From: Gorsachius magnificus | Lineage: Eukaryota; Chordata; Aves; Pelecaniformes; Ardeidae | NCBI GenBank assembly: GCA_034008185.1 | Contig: CM067086.1 | Location: 66,386,286-66,450,285 of the forward strand | Length of the DNA: 64,000 nucleotides | Direction: 5' to 3' | In this document: piece by piece, positions 61,201 to 64,000 of the stretch | Numbering within the stretch: position 1 is the stretch's first letter | Layout: each line of letters opens with the position of its first letter | Position numbers and translations under genes: made by a program | Notes under the pieces: generated by a model | The model's input: only the letters and a program-made list of their open reading frames with translations | The model's database searches: none | Told to the model about the DNA's origin: nothing

Positions 61201-62223
61201 CGCTGAATTAAGCAGTGTTTGCTTTTCGAACCTTCCACATTTGTATTTTTAGCTCCATTTTGGCATTCGTTTTTTTGGTTGGAATATATAACGCACTCGG
61301 TTGTTTAGCATGCCTGGACCGAATTCAGCCTACGCGTAACTCCACGGGCTGGAGCAGAAGCTACATTCAAGGTGAATTACTCTCTATGGGGCTAACAGCT
61401 TCTGTAGACATGCGTTTCGGCTCCCTCAGTAAACGCTACACTATTTCCATCCATGGTTATTCCTCTGTGGTTTGGGTTATGTATTTACATTTTACGGAAT
61501 AAATACTACAGCTTTCCCCATGACTAACACTTCTTAGTAACCAATAAGCTACTCAAATACACTATTGCCTCCTACAAGAGCCTAAACCACACTGCTCTCC
61601 ACTGGCTTTCTGTCCCCAGCTGGCCACCTCCTTGCACAGAGGCATGGTTAACCAGCATGACATCAGCAACTTTTTGGATCTCGGTTTAACGGGACGGCTT
61701 ACGAGGGCAGGCACTGGATGCCGTGGGACTGAATTCCTCAGTGACAAACTTTTCAAACACGGCAGCTCTCTGATCCTAACAAAATCCGAGTGAGGTCTTC
61801 AGACAAAGAGCACAACGGATCGCTGCTGCGCCCACAAAGCGGGAGCGAGTTGCTTTTCCAAATCCAGAGGTCTGTTTTAAGAGCAGCGCTATACAGGCCC
61901 TTGCGTAAACTTTGTTTATAGACTGGAGTATTTTCAATGAAAATGTTATTTAACTTTAAAAAGTTGCACAGCAGCTACTCCAAAAATTGTTTTTCCTTGT
62001 TAAGAATAACACACAGTGTGATACATTTGAAATGGCGATAGCCATATTTCACAAATTTTGATGGATTCATAGTCCAAATACCTTGCTAACAGATGTTTCT
62101 TTTAAACTCAGAGTGGTACAGGAATAACTCAGAGGTATTACAGTGTCAGCACTGCCTTTTATCTGTGCGTGTCCTTTCAGTGACATCCCTGGGCTTTTCT
62201 AATGCATGGGGCAGGTCTGAGCC
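58244..62223. other. Unique noncoding DNA, partly conserved-looking
   Basis: No gene is supported. The block 61190-61560 is repeat-free with several CpG-containing words and could be a conserved element. T13 and A9-type tracts occur at 60422-60434 and around 59860. Remaining frames are short and lack domains. Confidence 0.45.
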
Positions 62224-62247
62224 AAAAAAAAAAAAAAAAAAAAAAAA
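62224..62247. repeat. A24 homopolymer tract
   Basis: Twenty-four consecutive A on the plus strand. The sequence upstream has no evident processed gene copy, so I cannot say whether it is the tail of a retrocopy. Confidence 0.95.
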
Positions 62248-62295
62248 GTGAAATCTTAAAAGAAGTCGTCCCTGGTTGTGTGTGAGTTTTGGGGC

Positions 62296-62356
62296 AGCGC
62301 TGTAAGGAAGCCGACGCGCGCTGCCGCGGGCTCGCTGTCCGCTTGGGCACGGCGGC
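62296..62356. other. Small CpG cluster
   Basis: About eleven CG dinucleotides in roughly 60 bases (for example ccgacgcgcgctgccgcggg) stand out from CpG-poor surroundings. It may be an outlying piece of the CpG island at the window end, separated from it by CR1 insertions, or a small independent promoter. Confidence 0.55.
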
Positions 62357-62509
62357 CTGGTGGTTTGTGGGAACGTGCTGGTTTACAGTGTCATTTCTGA
62401 GCTGGCTTTTGGTTGTGGTTAATTGATGAACTTAGGAGTTCCCAGGGCCGCTCCCTGACCACATCTTTTGGTCTCATAACTTAACTAACTTTTCTCTCTG
62501 TGGATGACA

Positions 62510-62789
62510 GATGATAGGACGAGGGGGAATGGCTTGAAGCTGCGCCAGGGCAGGTTTAGGCTGGACATTAGGAAAAACTTCTTCACCGAGAGGGTTGTCA
62601 GGCTCTGGAATGGGCTGCCCAGGGAGGTGGTGGAGTCCCCATCCCTGGAGGTATTTAAAAGAAGGATAGATGAGGTGCTTAGGGACAGGGTTTAGTGGTG
62701 GGATGGCAGGGTTAGGTTAAAGGTTGGACTCGATGATCTTAAAGGTCTTTTCCAACCGAGGTGATTCTATGATTCTATGATTCTATGAC
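62510..62789 (+). repeat. CR1 LINE, 5'-truncated, young-looking
   Basis: The plus strand encodes the intact ORF2 C terminus without a break: [19 protein letters not shown], then [20 protein letters not shown], ending DRV and a stop at 62693-62695. The 3' tail (ggttggactcgatgatctta) and three ATTCTATG-type octamers close the element at 62762-62789. Little decay is visible, so insertion was probably relatively recent. Confidence 0.95.
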
Positions 62790-63264
62790 AGTTTGCCCAA
62801 CGCAAAGAGACACCCCAGCAGGGCCAAGGGACAATATTTTAACGCCCTGGTGGTGTTCTCTTTATTTACCACGGGATCGTTCAGTCTACTCCATCTCTCT
62901 GAAGTATGCAACATCTATCACTCTTCGTTAGGGTGTCTTTCCCAGGAGCTGCCTTCTCCATGCCTTGATTGTACATCACCCCCTGTATGTCCAGTTGATG
63001 TGTGCTACTGGCAGACCGGTCTGTCCCCAGACCTCATCTGGGAACAGCCTCAAGCCTTGGGAAGCCTGGCTCTTAAGTCTCAACCCCAAAGCTGGCCCAG
63101 GGCGATGCTGGGGTTGAACTGTGGGGCAGGGAGCATCCTTCCTCCAGGAGAGCCCTGCTCGTACCCCCCTGGAGCATCCAGCTGCAGCCGTACACAGCCC
63201 GTGCCGGCTGGGGAAGGCTCCTGCTTCACATCCAGGTGGGGGTCCGGGAACCTGGCCTGGTGGG
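62790..63264. other. Unique spacer between two convergent CR1 copies
   Basis: A plus-strand frame of 159 codons (62793-63272) crosses this spacer. It begins in the CR1 tail and lacks any domain, so it is not called. GC content rises toward the right. Confidence 0.5.
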
Positions 63265-63495
63265 AATCATAGAATCATAGAATGTTTTGGGTTGGAAGGG
63301 ACCCCTAGAGGTCATCTAGTCCAACCCCCCTGCAGTGAGCAGGGACACCACTAACTAGATCAGGTTGCTCACAGCCCCGTCCAACCTGGCCTTGAATGTT
63401 CCCAGGGATGGGGCCTCCACCGCCTCTCTGGGCAACCTGTTCCAGTGTTTCACCACCCTCGTTGTAAAGAATTTCCTCCTTAGATCCAGTCTAAA
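63265..63495 (-). repeat. CR1 LINE, 5'-truncated, beside the CpG island
   Basis: About 230 bases of the same subfamily as the copy at 46.6 kb, nearly identical to it over the shared part. The minus strand keeps the ORF2 C terminus (LDLRRKFFTTRVVKHWNRLP, then REAVEAPSLGTFKARLDGAV). The tail (ggttggactagatgacctct) and ATTCTATG octamers at 63265-63282 follow. Similarity stops at about 63495, where GC-rich unique DNA begins. A 211-codon minus-strand frame (63355-63990) is produced by reading from the GC-rich DNA into this CR1 and is not evidence of a gene by itself. Confidence 0.95.
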
Positions 63496-63539
63496 GGGGG
63501 GAAGAGAGTTATTCTGGCAGCCAGGGAGGGAAGAGCGAG

Positions 63540-64000
63540 GAGAAGATCCGGAGGGTGGGTGGGAAGCCAGGGCAGGGATAACCCACGGGCCTGGCAGTGG
63601 GCTCCCAGCCCCGGGAGGGCATGGGGGTCTCCAGCAGCGCGAACCCCTGGGGTCCGGCGTGGGCACGGGAGGGACCGGGTCTCTGCCGCCGCGCAGCCGC
63701 TCCTCATTCCCCAGCGCTCCCTCCCTTCTCGGCAGGGGAGAGCCGCTGCCCGAGGCTTTCCCTTCCCAAAACCCGGCCTCCCGGCGGGTCCGCGGGCCCC
63801 GCTCCCCCGGCGCGGCGTGCTGGGCGGGGGCCGTGCGGGGACACGCACGTCCCAGGGAGCGCAGGCCGGCGCCAACCCCCCCCCGCCCCCCCGAGGGAGC
63901 ACCGGGAGCGGCCGCGGGGGGATGCACCCCCGGGGATGCACCTGAGCGGCGCGGGGGGCGCCCCCGGGGACCGCGCTGACCCCGTCCCACGCCCGCCGCG
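63540..64000. promoter_or_regulatory. CpG island at window edge (probable promoter)
   Basis: The sequence changes abruptly to very high GC with dense CG dinucleotides, especially from about 63640 to the window end. GC-box motifs are present (gggcggggg at 63822-63830, ccgcccccc near 63885-63893). CpG islands of this kind in vertebrates usually mark promoters and first exons of housekeeping or developmental genes. Long frames on both strands are expected in such GC-rich DNA and none carries a domain I recognise, so I cannot place a first exon or give direction. No TATA box is evident, consistent with a CpG-type promoter. The associated gene probably lies beyond the right edge. Confidence 0.75.

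Noticed and set aside
61215..61502. Plus-strand 95-codon frame beginning with a hydrophobic stretch
   Set aside because: Composition is typical of chance AT-rich translation. The block is better considered as candidate noncoding conserved DNA.
63355..63990. 204- and 211-codon frames on both strands at the right end
   Set aside because: They are produced by CpG-island composition plus the CR1 C terminus. No protein family outside CR1 is recognisable.
1..64000. A novel defence, mobile or operon-like multi-gene system
   Set aside because: No cluster of adjacent coding genes exists. The window has the organisation of vertebrate noncoding DNA, with retrotransposon relics and one promoter-like edge.

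Overview
This window is nuclear DNA from a vertebrate, most likely a bird (some other sauropsid is possible). The recognisable interspersed repeats are dominated by CR1 LINEs. The younger copies end in the tandem ATTCTATG-type octamer that is typical of avian CR1, and no Alu, L1 or other mammal-specific repeat is apparent. Coding capacity is very low: nearly every open reading frame is short, lacks a recognisable domain and looks like chance. There is no prokaryotic-style gene packing, and I recognised no tRNA, rRNA, known microRNA or CRISPR array by eye.

Layout. From 1 to about 16.8 kb lies mostly unique intergenic or intronic DNA. It holds an old L2-like fragment (6.74-6.86 kb), a purine-biased stretch (5.69-6.2 kb) and one possibly real small gene on the minus strand (10.63-10.91 kb). 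That frame encodes 90 residues with a clear signal-peptide-like start and a poly(A) signal downstream. From 16.8 to 30 kb there is a 3'-deleted CR1 remnant, a MIR-like SINE tail, an L2-like fragment and long unique stretches whose texture resembles conserved noncoding DNA. From 30.2 to 31.2 kb lies a heavily decayed CR1 reverse-transcriptase region. From 31.2 to 46.6 kb the sequence is mostly unique, with a MIR-like fragment, homopolymer tracts and two alternating purine-pyrimidine runs. From 46.6 to 52.8 kb four CR1 copies of different ages cluster with an ancient palindrome-containing repeat. From 57.8 to 63.5 kb there are three more CR1 copies.

The last ~450 bases (from about 63.54 kb) are extremely GC- and CpG-rich with GC boxes. 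This is best read as the edge of a CpG-island promoter whose gene probably lies mainly outside the window. A minus-strand CR1 sits directly against it.

I found no convincing multi-gene or novel system. The most testable items are the 90-residue secreted-type frame, the CpG island with its CR1 junction, the family of ancient palindromic repeats, and several candidate conserved noncoding blocks. All repeat family names come from pattern recognition, not a database search.
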